Of a DNA stretch of 64,000 nucleotides, positions 8,757 to 16,735 are shown piece after piece. Source of the stretch: Fundicoccus sp052116145 (GTDB lineage: Bacteria > Bacillota > Bacilli > Lactobacillales > Aerococcaceae); the NCBI RefSeq assembly GCF_052116145.1, contig NZ_JBQKLQ010000005.1, positions 151,018 through 215,017 of the forward strand, written 5' to 3'. The notes under the pieces are model-generated. The model saw nothing but the letters and a program-made list of their open reading frames with translations, ran no database searches and was not told the origin of the DNA. A program made the position numbers and the translations under genes. Numbering within the stretch: the first letter of the stretch is position 1; the number at the start of each line of letters is the position of its first letter.

Positions 8757-8799
8757 AAAAGCTAGGTATCCACTAAGGTTGTAGATACCTAGCTTCCTA
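8757..8799 (-). terminator. Terminator after ywbE-like gene
   Basis: The arms AAGCTAGGTATC and GATACCTAGCTT are perfectly complementary around a 13-base loop. The minus-strand downstream side is T-rich. It lies 40 bases after the stop of the gene at 8837. Confidence 0.75.
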
Positions 8800-8836
8800 A
8801 TTATTTGAAAGTATTATTTCAATTATAATATTTCCT

Positions 8837-9016
8837 TTACTCGGCCAACGGTGCCATCTCTAGCATGACTTTAATACCATGTGGATGGTTTTGAGAGTTT
8901 GTCAGGATTTTACCCACAATACCCTCTGTTAATTTTCCAGATTGTTGGTCCTGTTTTTGAACAATTTTTACCTGGTTACCAATTTGAATATTACTTCTTT
9001 TATTACCTTCGTTCAT
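8837..9016 (-). CDS. YwbE family protein
   Basis: A 59-residue gene encoding MNEGNKRSNIQIGNQVKIVQ, then KQDQQSGKLTEGIVGKILTN and NHPHGIKVMLE. The pattern (VxIVxKxDQxSGKxTxGxVxxILTxSxxHPHGIKVxLE) matches the small YwbE/DUF2196 family, whose function is not known to me. AAGGAG precedes the ATG. The C terminus is slightly shorter than the usual about 65 residues because it lacks the final GRVQEI-like segment. A strong terminator follows. Confidence 0.85.
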   Translation of the reverse strand: MNEGNKRSNIQIGNQVKIVQKQDQQSGKLTEGIVGKILTNSQNHPHGIKVMLEMAPLAE

Positions 9017-9434
9017 GATGGGCTCCTTTTAAAGGTCTCGATTTTTTTATAGTCGCAACCATTTGTTTAACCTATTTTATCAGAAGATCATCGAAAAAGG
9101 CTAATATGAAAAAAATGTAAAGCCAGTCGCTGTACCTTTACCAATATCACCAGTAATAATCCCAACAACAAACCAACATAAAATACCGTAGCATAATTAT
9201 TCGGGTTCTATTTCCAAAATAAAATCTCCCTATCAGTCCTCTAACAACCTAAACTTATCTAACTTTTTAACGTTCGTTTTTCTCAAATTATTGAAAGTAT
9301 GATTGTATATTTTATATTGTAATATATACAATCAAGACTATTATTTTTGGGATAAAAAAGGCTATAATCTATTCAATTATAGCCTGCATAACCAATAAAA
9401 TTGTTCCTACATCAATCTATCTTTCACTAAGTCG
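9017..9434. other. Intergenic, AT-rich, possible gene relic
   Basis: No intact gene is seen. On the minus strand between about 9110 and 9235, a TTG-started frame LEIEPE hits a TAA and then continues as CWFVVGIITGDIGKGTATGF. This looks like a hydrophobic helix and may be a decayed small membrane protein. The 5' part (9250-9340) is very AT-rich. Confidence 0.3.
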
Positions 9435-10712
9435 TTAAATCGCAGCTAATGCTTTATCTAAGTCAGCTATGATATCATCCACATTTTCAATTCCGATAGA
9501 TAAACGGATTGTTTCAGGCTTAATACCACCTTCAGCTAGTTCTTCTTCAGTTAACTGACTATGGGTCATTGAAGCGGGGTGAACCACTAATGATTTAGCA
9601 TCTCCAACATTCGCTAATAGAGAGAATAATTCTAAATTTTCAATGAAATTAACCCCACCTTCATAGCCACCTTTAACACCAAAGGTAAAGATTGAACCCG
9701 CCCCTAGAGGTAAGTATTTTTCTTTTAAGCTATAATATGGGCTACTTTCTAACCCCGCATAATCAACCCATTCTACTTTGTCGTGTTGCGCTAAGAATGT
9801 AGCCACTTTCTCTGCATTTTCAACATGACGATCCATACGTACGTGTAATGATTCTAAGCCTTGAACTAATAACCACGCATTGAAAGGTGAAATTGAAGCC
9901 CCAGTATCTCGTAATAGCGTCGCACGAATTTTTGTAGTATATGCTGCTGGGCCAAAGGCATCTGCGAAAACAAGATCATTATAAGTTGGATCTGCTTGAC
10001 TTAAGCCTGGGAACTTATCATTTTGTTTCCAGTCAAACTGTCCACTTTCTACAATTACCCCACCGATTGAAGTACCATGACCACCAATAAATTTAGTCGC
10101 TGAATGGACAACAATATCTGCACCATGTTCAATAGGTCGTGATAGATAAGGTGTTGCAAAAGTATTATCAACGATTAGTGGAATACCATGTTTATGCGCT
10201 ACTTCAGCTAAGCCACTAATATCTTCAATATTTCCAGCCGGATTGCCAATTGTTTCTACAAATACAGCCTTAGTATTGTCTTGAATAGCTTGGTCTACAT
10301 TCGCTAAATCACTCGTATCTACTATCGTCACATCGATACCGAAGTCCTTGAAAGTATGTTCAAATAAGTTGTGGCTTCCGCCATATAGGTTAGCTGTCGC
10401 TACAATGTGATCTCCTGCTTTAGCTAAAACTTGAATAGCATAAGAAATAGCGGCCATACCCGAAGCGACAGCCAAACCAGCTGAACCACCTTCTAAAGCA
10501 GCCACTCTACCTTCAAAGACGCCCTGAGTAGGATTTGTGATTCGTGTATAGATATTGCCACCTTCTGTTAAGGCAAAACGATTAGCTCCTTGCGCTACAT
10601 CATCAAAAACATAAGCTGTTGTTTGGTGTAGAGGAACAGCACGTGACCCTGTTTCATCAATCGTTTGGGCAGCGTGAATGGCTTGTGTCTCAATTCTATA
10701 GTCTTTTGTCAT
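9435..10712 (-). CDS. metY: O-acetylhomoserine sulfhydrylase (Cys/Met PLP enzyme)
   Basis: PLP-dependent enzyme of the Cys/Met metabolism family that makes homocysteine (or methionine) from O-acetylhomoserine and sulfide. It has 425 residues, the MetY class length, longer than MetB/MetC at about 380. Visible motifs are the N-terminal ETQAIHAAQ, TTAYVFDD, GMAAISYA, LYGGSHNLF, VDNTFATPYL and the Schiff-base lysine in VVHSATKFIGGHG. The start is ATG-ACA-AAA at 10712 after GGGGGAA; the frame to 10775 would run into the leader terminator. It is preceded by a T-box with a methionine specifier, so it is probably induced by methionine starvation. Confidence 0.93.
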   Translation of the reverse strand: MTKDYRIETQAIHAAQTIDETGSRAVPLHQTTAYVFDDVAQGANRFALTEGGNIYTRITNPTQGVFEGRVAALEGGSAGLAVASGMAAISYAIQVLAKAGDHIVATANLYGGSHNLFEHTFKDFGIDVTIVDTSDLANVDQAIQDNTKAVFVETIGNPAGNIEDISGLAEVAHKHGIPLIVDNTFATPYLSRPIEHGADIVVHSATKFIGGHGTSIGGVIVESGQFDWKQNDKFPGLSQADPTYNDLVFADAFGPAAYTTKIRATLLRDTGASISPFNAWLLVQGLESLHVRMDRHVENAEKVATFLAQHDKVEWVDYAGLESSPYYSLKEKYLPLGAGSIFTFGVKGGYEGGVNFIENLELFSLLANVGDAKSLVVHPASMTHSQLTEEELAEGGIKPETIRLSIGIENVDDIIADLDKALAAI

Positions 10713-10745
10713 AATAAATTCCCCCGATTTTATAATTTTTTTTAT

Positions 10746-11035
10746 AAAAAAAGCTTCCATCCCTTGCTTATGCAAAGGATGAAAGCTACTTCATGGTACC
10801 ACCTTAATTTATTATATTATCGCTAATATAAACTCACAGAGTACGTTAAAAAATCATTATACTCTTTCCCTGTAACGGGGGCTCCCGAATAATCCTCACC
10901 TATCTTAGGCTTAAACTATTATGCTCCAAGACCATTTTCTTCTAATCTCCTTGACCTACTTCCACCACACATAGGCTCTCTCAACAAGGGTCATAAAATA
11001 CTTATCCCATCATCGCGTATTGCATATATCAATTT
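10746..11035 (-). promoter_or_regulatory. T-box leader, methionine specifier
   Basis: The minus-strand leader carries GGTGGTACC (10795-10803). A terminator follows, with arms AGCTTTCATCC and GGATGGAAGCT and a seven-T tail (about 10746-10790). The specifier loop reads GAAAATGGTCTTGG. ATG at 10933-10935 is followed by a purine as T-boxes require, whereas reading TGG would put T next. Methionine specificity also fits the gene it controls. Confidence 0.85.
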
Positions 11036-11041
11036 AGATAT

Positions 11042-11070
11042 ATGATAATGGCATTTTGATGATAAGTCAA
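11042..11070 (-). promoter_or_regulatory. metY promoter
   Basis: Minus-strand TTGACT (11065-11070) and TATCAT (11042-11047) are separated by 17 bases, just upstream of the T-box leader. Confidence 0.75.
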
Positions 11071-11225
11071 CCTTTAATTTTAATTTTCTTTTCATTTTAA
11101 ACCTTTTGTTAAGCTTTATTCATTATATTAATAAATATGTAGCCTATAACTTTTTAAAATTAGTTTTATAGCTTCATCAACTGAATTTTTGCTTACAGGT
11201 AATCTCTCCGCAACTTTTACTTACG

Positions 11226-11388
11226 CATTAAATTACTGCTGATACTTTGTCTAGATCTGTCATGATATTACTGACACCTTCGAGTCTAAAGATAAACGGA
11301 TTGTTTCAGGTTTAATGCCACCTTCAACTGGTTCTTCTTTCGTTAGTTAGCTAAGTGTCACTCAAACCGGATAAACCACTAATGATTT
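11226..11388 (-). pseudogene. Degraded copy of the metY 3' end
   Basis: The stretch aligns closely with 9440-9600 inside metY. On the minus strand it still reads EEPVEGGIKPETIRLS, compared with EELAEGGIKPETIRLS in the intact gene, but it carries several stops and indels. It lies upstream of the intact gene's promoter, so a tandem duplication followed by decay is likely. Just before it (11126-11215, minus) another small relic reads AERLPVSKNSVDEAIKLILK and is unassigned. Confidence 0.75.
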
Positions 11389-11516
11389 TTCAATTCCCAC
11401 ACTCCCTAAAGCACTCCTACCTACTATCAGCACACCTTGCCAATCCAATCAAATATTTACAAATAAAGTATCACCAGGTGAATTGCCGTAGCCCCATAAA
11501 CAAAAAAATTCCCTTT

Positions 11517-11648
11517 TTAATAAGTACCACCTACAATTTTTCCTGCATAATACATAATATACTCTCCCATCATGGCTCGATGAGTAATATCTTATAAGTT
11601 CCCTAGTTGTTCTAAAATATAATCTAAATATTCTTTACTGGATGACAT
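11517..11648 (-). pseudogene. TfoX N-terminal-domain protein relic
   Basis: From an ATG at 11648 the frame gives MSSSKEYLDYILEQLGNL, a TAA, then DITHRAMMGEYIMYYAGKIV and GGTY before another stop. This matches the start of small TfoX/Sxy N-terminal-domain proteins (SKEYLxYxLEQLxxLxxITxRxMMGEYxxYYxGKxxGGIY), of which about the last 60 residues are missing. At least one nonsense codon and a truncation make it a pseudogene. No intact copy is in the window. Confidence 0.7.
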
Positions 11649-11683
11649 AGCGCACCCCCAAGTATTATCGACTTAGCTTATTT

Positions 11684-12157
11684 TTATAAAAATCGTTGAA
11701 GTATTTGCTTAGTTTCTTCGTCGTTTGATTCAGATTGATTGGCACTTTGAGAGACGGTATGGATAATATCCGCTAAGTTGATTTGCTGCATCTCCAATTC
11801 AACGCTACGTTGCAATCGATCATATTTTTCGGCTAATACACCTTGGATATTACCTCCTACGATACAGGCAGGTGCTGTCTTCTCATCCACACGAAATAGT
11901 TGTTGCGCTTCATCAATTGCTTGATAGATATCGTAAAACGAAATATTTTCGGGTTCTCTACTTAATTTCGGATTGGCTTTTCCTGATTGACTGGTGATCA
12001 GGCCAGCCTTTTTAAGGCTACTCATAATGCGTCTAACAGAAACGGGATTAGCATTCACACTTTTGGCAATGACCTCACTAGATAAGTCTGTGCCTTGAAG
12101 CATCTCGATATAAACTAGAATATGAATAGCATTACTAAATTTTACTGAATATTTCAT
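11684..12157 (-). CDS. Rrf2-family transcriptional regulator
   Basis: A 157-residue winged-helix protein. The N-terminal KYSVKFSNAIHILVYIEML, SSEVIAKSVNANPVSVRRIM and the wing ITSQSGKANP are typical of the Rrf2 family, YwnA-like branch. Only one cysteine (PACIVGG) occurs in the region where Fe-S members carry three, so a 2Fe-2S cluster is unlikely. GAGGTGGG precedes the ATG at 12157. It is divergent from a QorB-like oxidoreductase with a 31-bp dyad between them, so it probably represses both genes in response to an electrophile or redox signal. Confidence 0.88.
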   Translation of the reverse strand: MKYSVKFSNAIHILVYIEMLQGTDLSSEVIAKSVNANPVSVRRIMSSLKKAGLITSQSGKANPKLSREPENISFYDIYQAIDEAQQLFRVDEKTAPACIVGGNIQGVLAEKYDRLQRSVELEMQQINLADIIHTVSQSANQSESNDEETKQILQRFL

Positions 12158-12180
12158 CTGAATATCCCACCTCTTTTCTC

Positions 12181-12239
12181 TTGACTTATTATAGCACATT
12201 CACTATCATTAACCTGTAACTTTAATTGTTACAAGTTAA
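12181..12239. promoter_or_regulatory. Divergent promoter with Rrf2-like operator
   Basis: The arms TTAACCTGTAAC (12209-12220) and GTTACAAGTTAA (12228-12239) form a dyad with one mismatch. It overlaps the start region of a plus promoter TTGACT-17-TATCAT (12181-12209). A minus-strand TATAAT (12188-12193) serves the regulator. Occupation of the dyad would block both promoters. Confidence 0.75.
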
Positions 12240-12259
12240 TGAAAAAGGAGTGTTTATTC

Positions 12260-13108
12260 ATGAAATATTTAGTAACTGGCGCAACAGGTGCCTTTGGTGG
12301 CCTCGCATTAGACAAATTAAAAACATTAGTTCCCGTATCAGATATCCACATCTTAGCGCGTAGTAAAGAAAAAGCTACGCCACTTGCTGAAGCTGGCTAT
12401 ACAGTACACATCGGTAATTACTTAGATAAAGCATCTTTAAAAGCTGCCTTCACAGGTATTGACCGCTTATTACTAGTTTCATCAGCACCCGGCACTCGTC
12501 AAGAAGAACATCAAAATGCGATTAATGCAGCCAAAGAAGCTGGTGTTAGCTTTATCACCTATACAAGCTTTGCCCATGCAGACCAATCTTCTGCCGACCT
12601 AGCAACTGACCACCGTTATACCGAAAAAGCCATCAAAGCATCCGGCATTCCATTTACAATTTTAAGAAACAACTGGTACTTGGAAAATGAACTACCGCTT
12701 GTAGGTGCAGCTTTAAATAGTGGTAAACTATTATACACCGCTGAAAATGGTAAAGCAGGTTGGGCATTACGTCGCGAATACGCTGAAGCAGCTGCGATCG
12801 TTTTAGCTGGTGAAAAAACTTTCCCTGAAATTCTAGAATTATCTGGGAAACCAGTAGACTACATTACTTTAACTAAAGCACTAGCAGAAGCAATAGGTAA
12901 AGAAATTACCCCTCTAGATACTAACGACGAAGCATTCGTTAAAAATCTAACTGACAATCAATTACCAGATCCAGTAGCAGGCTTCTTCCTAGCGATCCAA
13001 GGTGACATCAAAAATGGTGTATTAGATGTACAATCAGATGACTTTGAAACGGTATTAGGCAAGCCATTAACACCGCTTGTGGATGCCTTTAAAGAATTAC
13101 TTCAATAA
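12260..13108 (+). CDS. NAD(P)-binding quinone oxidoreductase-like protein (NmrA/QorB type)
   Basis: A 282-residue atypical SDR with an N-terminal Rossmann motif TGATGAFGG. IHILARSKEKA provides an NADP-preferring basic patch, and the internal pieces FITYTSFAHA and ILRNNWYLEN are typical of QorB/YtfG-like quinone reductases. The ATG at 12260 has AAGGAG at the right distance; an earlier in-frame ATG at 12239 lies within the operator. It is paired divergently with an Rrf2 regulator, an arrangement known for electrophile or disulfide stress response. A strong terminator follows. Confidence 0.85.
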   Translation: MKYLVTGATGAFGGLALDKLKTLVPVSDIHILARSKEKATPLAEAGYTVHIGNYLDKASLKAAFTGIDRLLLVSSAPGTRQEEHQNAINAAKEAGVSFITYTSFAHADQSSADLATDHRYTEKAIKASGIPFTILRNNWYLENELPLVGAALNSGKLLYTAENGKAGWALRREYAEAAAIVLAGEKTFPEILELSGKPVDYITLTKALAEAIGKEITPLDTNDEAFVKNLTDNQLPDPVAGFFLAIQGDIKNGVLDVQSDDFETVLGKPLTPLVDAFKELLQ

Positions 13109-13148
13109 TTTCATATCGTTCAATAAACCATTCTTCATAAAAAGATCA

Positions 13149-13196
13149 AGAGCCCCTACTAGCTAGCCTTAATGACAACTAGTAGGGGCTCTTTTT
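13149..13196 (+). terminator. Rho-independent terminator
   Basis: The arms AGAGCCCCTACTAG and CTAGTAGGGGCTCT are perfectly paired, followed by TTTTT. It ends the oxidoreductase transcript. Confidence 0.9.
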
Positions 13197-13379
13197 GAAT
13201 ATGAATACCTTCAAATCAAAAAAACGTTTCTGGCTACTTAAAATTTGACATCAAGTCAAAGATCCAACCACCAATAGGGACAGCCTTTTATTAAGCACCC
13301 GTCTATCATATGTATTGCCGTATGGTTAATCTACGTCATCATTTAATCAACTACTAAAAGCGTAATTTTTCTTTTTTTA

Positions 13380-13853
13380 CTACCGTATTGCTTTATAGTC
13401 CAAATCTGTATATGAAGAATTAGTAATCAAATTGATTAATTGATCGTAAGTTTCAGGGCTTATTGCCTCCTTAAATCCATCGTATCATTGACATGGACTT
13501 TTCCAATTTAGTTCATTGGTATTAGATGGTGAACACGAATAAAGTTTTTATCGTGTTCGCCATATACCTTTTCGAATTCGAAGCCACAGACAAAACACTT
13601 ACATCCATAATATTGAATACACTTTTGACGTGCTATAGAACTTCACTGATACTTGTTTACTAATGTTAACTCTTCTGAATCAACTTGAGCCACTAATCTT
13701 AAACGAGCATACATGCCACCTAATGCTTTTAAGTATTCTTCTTTTATAAACCAATACTCTTCGTCGTTTACAATTTCCTCCCTTGACGTGGTGTTAAGTA
13801 ACTCCTCGATAACTCCCAAGGAAGAGGAACTCCCAAACTGCCTAGGACAAAAT
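13380..13853 (-). pseudogene. HNH endonuclease relic
   Basis: On the minus strand, from about 13853, a frame reads EELLNTTSREEIVNDEEYWF, IKEEYLKALGGMYARLR and LVNKYQ, then a TGA. It continues SSIARQKCIQYYGCKCFVCG and FIRVHHLIPM before a second stop. CxxC followed by HH is the zinc-and-catalytic layout of McrA-like HNH nucleases. A further piece, KEAISPETYDQLINLITNSS, ends at 13380 in another frame and may be its C terminus. At least one nonsense and one frameshift disable it. It may come from a restriction or defence system. Confidence 0.75.
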
Positions 13854-13896
13854 AAAAAAAGTCAGGAGACCAAGCCCACTGACTTTTGAAAACCTT
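13854..13896 (-). terminator. pdxS terminator
   Basis: The minus strand shows AAAAGTCAG and CTGACTTTTTTT as a hairpin with a T-tail, 12 bases after the pdxS stop. Confidence 0.85.
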
Positions 13897-13907
13897 GTTT
13901 TTAATGG

Positions 13908-14765
13908 TTAACGGTTAGACATGATGACTTTAATTTCGTCTTCATTAATACCTACCATCGCTTCGCCTAAATCAGTTGAGATTTCGACTAATTTGGCAGC
14001 ATCTTTGTAATGGGCTACTGCTTCAACTATGGCTTTGGCACGTTTTTCTGGATTACCTGATTTGAAAATACCTGAACCAACGAAAACTCCTTCAGCACCT
14101 AATTGCATCATTAAAGCCGCATCAGCAGGGGTTGCCACCCCGCCAGCAGAAAAGTTCAACACAGGTAATTTCCCCGTATCATGGACTCGCTTTAATAAAT
14201 CATAAGAGACACCTAACTCCTTAGCTTGGTTAAAGAGCTGATCATCTTGTAACGAAGCCACATAGCGGATTTGTTCATGGATTTTTCTTAAGTGACTAAC
14301 CGCTTGACTGACATCCCCTGTTCCTGCTTCACCTTTAGTACGAATCATTTTAGCCCCTTCTTGAATACGGCGTAAAGCTTCACCTAAATCTCTAGCTCCA
14401 CAAACGAAAGGTGTTTCAAAGGGTTGTTTATCAATATGATAAACTTGATCAGCGACTGATAAGACTTCTGACTCATCAATATAGTCAATTTGTAAACTTT
14501 CTAAGATTTGAGCTTCGACAAAGTGACCAATTCTTACTTTCGCCATGACTGGTATAGAAACTGCTGCTTGAATTTCTTTTATCATTTGAGGGTCACTCAT
14601 CCGACTAATACCACCAGCAGCTCGAATGTCTGCAGGAACTCTTTCTAAAGCCATGACCGCTACGGCACCAGCTGCTTCAGCAATTTTAGCTTGTTCCACA
14701 TTTATCACGTCCATAATGACGCCACCAGCTAATTGTTTATGTACTTCTTCAATTGATCGTTTCAT
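13908..14765 (-). CDS. pdxS: Pyridoxal 5'-phosphate synthase, PdxS subunit
   Basis: Synthase subunit of the two-protein PLP synthase. It joins ribose 5-phosphate, glyceraldehyde 3-phosphate and ammonia. It has 285 residues. Conserved segments are GGVIMDVINVEQAKIAEAAG, the RVPADIRAAGG loop, MAKVRIGHFVEAQIL (Schiff-base lysine), and IRTKGEAGTG (second lysine). It starts at ATG-AAA-CGA with AAAGGAG upstream. The glutaminase partner pdxT, normally the next gene, is absent: a terminator and an HNH relic follow. Ammonia must come from a PdxT encoded elsewhere or from free ammonia. It is divergent from pdxR. Confidence 0.95.
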   Translation of the reverse strand: MKRSIEEVHKQLAGGVIMDVINVEQAKIAEAAGAVAVMALERVPADIRAAGGISRMSDPQMIKEIQAAVSIPVMAKVRIGHFVEAQILESLQIDYIDESEVLSVADQVYHIDKQPFETPFVCGARDLGEALRRIQEGAKMIRTKGEAGTGDVSQAVSHLRKIHEQIRYVASLQDDQLFNQAKELGVSYDLLKRVHDTGKLPVLNFSAGGVATPADAALMMQLGAEGVFVGSGIFKSGNPEKRAKAIVEAVAHYKDAAKLVEISTDLGEAMVGINEDEIKVIMSNR

Positions 14766-14899
14766 TTTGATTGCTCCTTTATACATATTATCTCCACTTT
14801 AACAATCTTTTGGATGTTTCTTAAGATGCAAAAACAGATATTTTTATGGGTCCAACTAGTTATTTATTGTATAATGGATAATACGAGAGGAGGAAAAGC
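14766..14899. promoter_or_regulatory. pdxS-pdxR divergent control region
   Basis: This 134-bp gap must hold both promoters and the PdxR operator. A plus-strand TATAAT lies at 14870-14875 for pdxR. The pdxS promoter and the direct-repeat PdxR site could not be fixed by eye. Confidence 0.5.
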
Positions 14900-16288
14900 A
14901 TGATTACGGTAAACTTTAACGAAGACCAACACCTCTACTTACAAATAGTCGATGAAGTCATTCGGCAAATTGCCCAAGGACATTTAAAAAGTGGAGACCA
15001 ACTCCCCTCACGCAGGGCTTTGGCAGATCATTTAAAAGTCAGTCTTAATACAGTCATTAACGCTTATGACCAACTGACCGATGAAGGCTATATAGTGCCG
15101 AGGGAAAGATCTGGTTATTATGTGGATTTACTAGAAATTGATATGTTGCCCTCTGAGGAAATGGAGACAAAGCCGCTAAAACATGAGCATTCTACAATAA
15201 GTGAAGTCAGCCAATATACTTATGATTTTCACTTTGCCAACCGTGATATGTCAACTTTAAATCCCAAACAATTATTGCAGTATGCACCCGAAGCGCTAGC
15301 AAGAAGCGTGGTTAATTGTAATTTAAAAGATGACTTGGGTGCTCTCTCTTTACGCTTGGCTATTGCTAATTATTTACGTAAATATCGGGGAGTGAAGACT
15401 TCAGCTGACAATATCATCATTACAGGTGGTCATACGGCTAGCTTACAGACACTATTTGCCTTATTAGACGATGCGATTTATGCCTTAGAAGATCCTGGCT
15501 ATTATAAAAATTTAGATTTCTTTACAGACTATCATCAAAAGACGATTCGAATTCCGATTGATAAATATGGTTTCTCAGTTAAAGTTTTGGAGACTACCTC
15601 AGCTAACATCGTGATAACTACTCCCAGCCATCAGTTTCCCACTGGCATTATCATAGGGATGCGTCGACGTCAGCGTTTATTAAAATGGGCCTATCAGGCA
15701 GAAAACCGTTATATTATTGAAAATGACTACTATAATGAGTTCCGCCTTAAGGGCCGTCCTGTTCCTGCTTTGACAAGTCTGGACGACCAAGAGCGAGTCA
15801 TTTTATTAGGGGCCTTTCGTCAAAGTATGGGGTCAATTTTTAAGATGTCTTATTTAGTTTTACCCGATCAATTAATGAATAAATTCCATCAAGCTAAATT
15901 AAAAATCAGTGATATTTCCAGCTTTGAGCAATATTTAATGACTGATTTTCTCAATTCTCCCCATTTTCCTAAATATATTAATAGCCTGCGGACTAATTAC
16001 CGTCGTAAGGAAAAAGCGGTTCTAGCAGCGCTTAACCAAACCCAACTACCCCTAACCATTAAGGAAGCAGGGGCTGGACTTTTCTTAATTATTAACTTTG
16101 AGGGTGAGATTCCACCGACTGACGTGATTCAAGCTAGGCTGGCTGAAAATAAGATCCGCTTACAACCGGTCAACCACTACGCTAAATTAAAGAACCGGTT
16201 CGACCAAAGTTATATATTAGGTTATGGTGGGCTAGAGCTTGATGAAATTGATCAAGCTATTCAAGCTTTAGTCTCTATTTTTAAATAA
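14900..16288 (+). CDS. pdxR: PdxR-type MocR transcription factor
   Basis: A 462-residue fusion of an N-terminal GntR winged helix (LYLQIVDEVIRQI, LPSRRALADHLKVSLNTVIN, GYIVPRERSGYYV) with a fold-type I aminotransferase-like domain that binds PLP as effector. Visible pieces of the latter are NIIITGGHTASLQTL, IEDPGY-like LEDPGYYKN, and a region around ENDYYNEF. It is immediately divergent from pdxS, the classic context in which PdxR activates PLP synthesis when PLP is low and represses its own gene. GAGAGGAGG precedes the ATG. Confidence 0.9.
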   Translation: MITVNFNEDQHLYLQIVDEVIRQIAQGHLKSGDQLPSRRALADHLKVSLNTVINAYDQLTDEGYIVPRERSGYYVDLLEIDMLPSEEMETKPLKHEHSTISEVSQYTYDFHFANRDMSTLNPKQLLQYAPEALARSVVNCNLKDDLGALSLRLAIANYLRKYRGVKTSADNIIITGGHTASLQTLFALLDDAIYALEDPGYYKNLDFFTDYHQKTIRIPIDKYGFSVKVLETTSANIVITTPSHQFPTGIIIGMRRRQRLLKWAYQAENRYIIENDYYNEFRLKGRPVPALTSLDDQERVILLGAFRQSMGSIFKMSYLVLPDQLMNKFHQAKLKISDISSFEQYLMTDFLNSPHFPKYINSLRTNYRRKEKAVLAALNQTQLPLTIKEAGAGLFLIINFEGEIPPTDVIQARLAENKIRLQPVNHYAKLKNRFDQSYILGYGGLELDEIDQAIQALVSIFK

Positions 16289-16315
16289 AGCAAAAGACTC
16301 AGTTAGTCAGCGAAA

Positions 16316-16370
16316 TGTTGTGACCCCCAAAAGTTAGATTTTTTTACTCTACCTTTTGGGGGTCACTACA
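16316..16370. repeat. Palindromic IS-end relic
   Basis: GTGACCCCCAAAAG and CTTTTGGGGGTCAC face each other across about 20 bases, with the pairing extending outward (TGTxG and CxACA). It is clearly related to the IS left end at 83. No transposase lies between the arms, so it may be two fused IS ends or a MITE. It cuts off the C terminus of the YczE-like gene and can double as a terminator for pdxR. Confidence 0.65.
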
Positions 16371-16621
16371 CTATCGATACCGATACCTGTTATGGCTGCT
16401 GTTAGCAGCCCCAAAACGTCAGGTCTTTGTCTAATCAAAAATGAATTACAACAACTCAATGTTAAAGCTATTATTACCCAACTTCCCACGGTAAGCCCTA
16501 CCCTTATAGATAGTCCCAGCAAAACTGCATCAAAGGGTGAAGTTCCAAGGTCTGATTGTATTGTAAATGAAATACTAAGGGTTAATAATAAAATTCCTAA
16601 TACATAAAAAATATATTTCAC
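16349..16621 (-). pseudogene. YczE-like membrane protein, C-terminally truncated
   Basis: The N-terminal about 85 residues of an integral membrane protein: a first helix YIFYVLGILLLTLSISFTIQ, then DLGTSPFDAVLLGLSIRVGL, then VLGLLTAAITGIGID, before the frame ends inside the IS relic. LGTSPFDALxxGLSxxxGLTVGSW is typical of the YczE family, which is about 210 residues long. The ATG at 16636 has no ribosome site; a GTG at 16621 preceded by GAGG is the better start. It is divergent from a MarR regulator with two shared dyads, so the MarR protein probably once controlled it. Confidence 0.75.
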
Positions 16622-16647
16622 TTTTCGATACCTCATTATTTTATTTT

Positions 16648-16665
16648 TTGTTGCAAATACAACAA
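16648..16665. promoter_or_regulatory. MarR-like operator dyad 1
   Basis: TTGTTGCAAATACAACAA is a near-perfect inverted repeat in the gap between the divergent yczE-like and marR genes. A related dyad lies 47 bp away. Confidence 0.65.
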
Positions 16666-16694
16666 AAATAGGTTAAATTTAATGTCGATTAATC

Positions 16695-16712
16695 TTGTTG
16701 CATTTGCAATAA
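16695..16712. promoter_or_regulatory. MarR-like operator dyad 2
   Basis: TTGTTGCATTTGCAATAA shares the TTGTTGCA half with dyad 1 and lies 23 bp before the marR start. Autoregulation is likely. Confidence 0.65.
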
Positions 16713-16735
16713 AACATTTAATAAGGAGTTAATTT

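Noticed and set aside
11355..11597. Plus-strand 80-codon ORF
   Set aside because: It reads across the antisense of the metY and TfoX relics.
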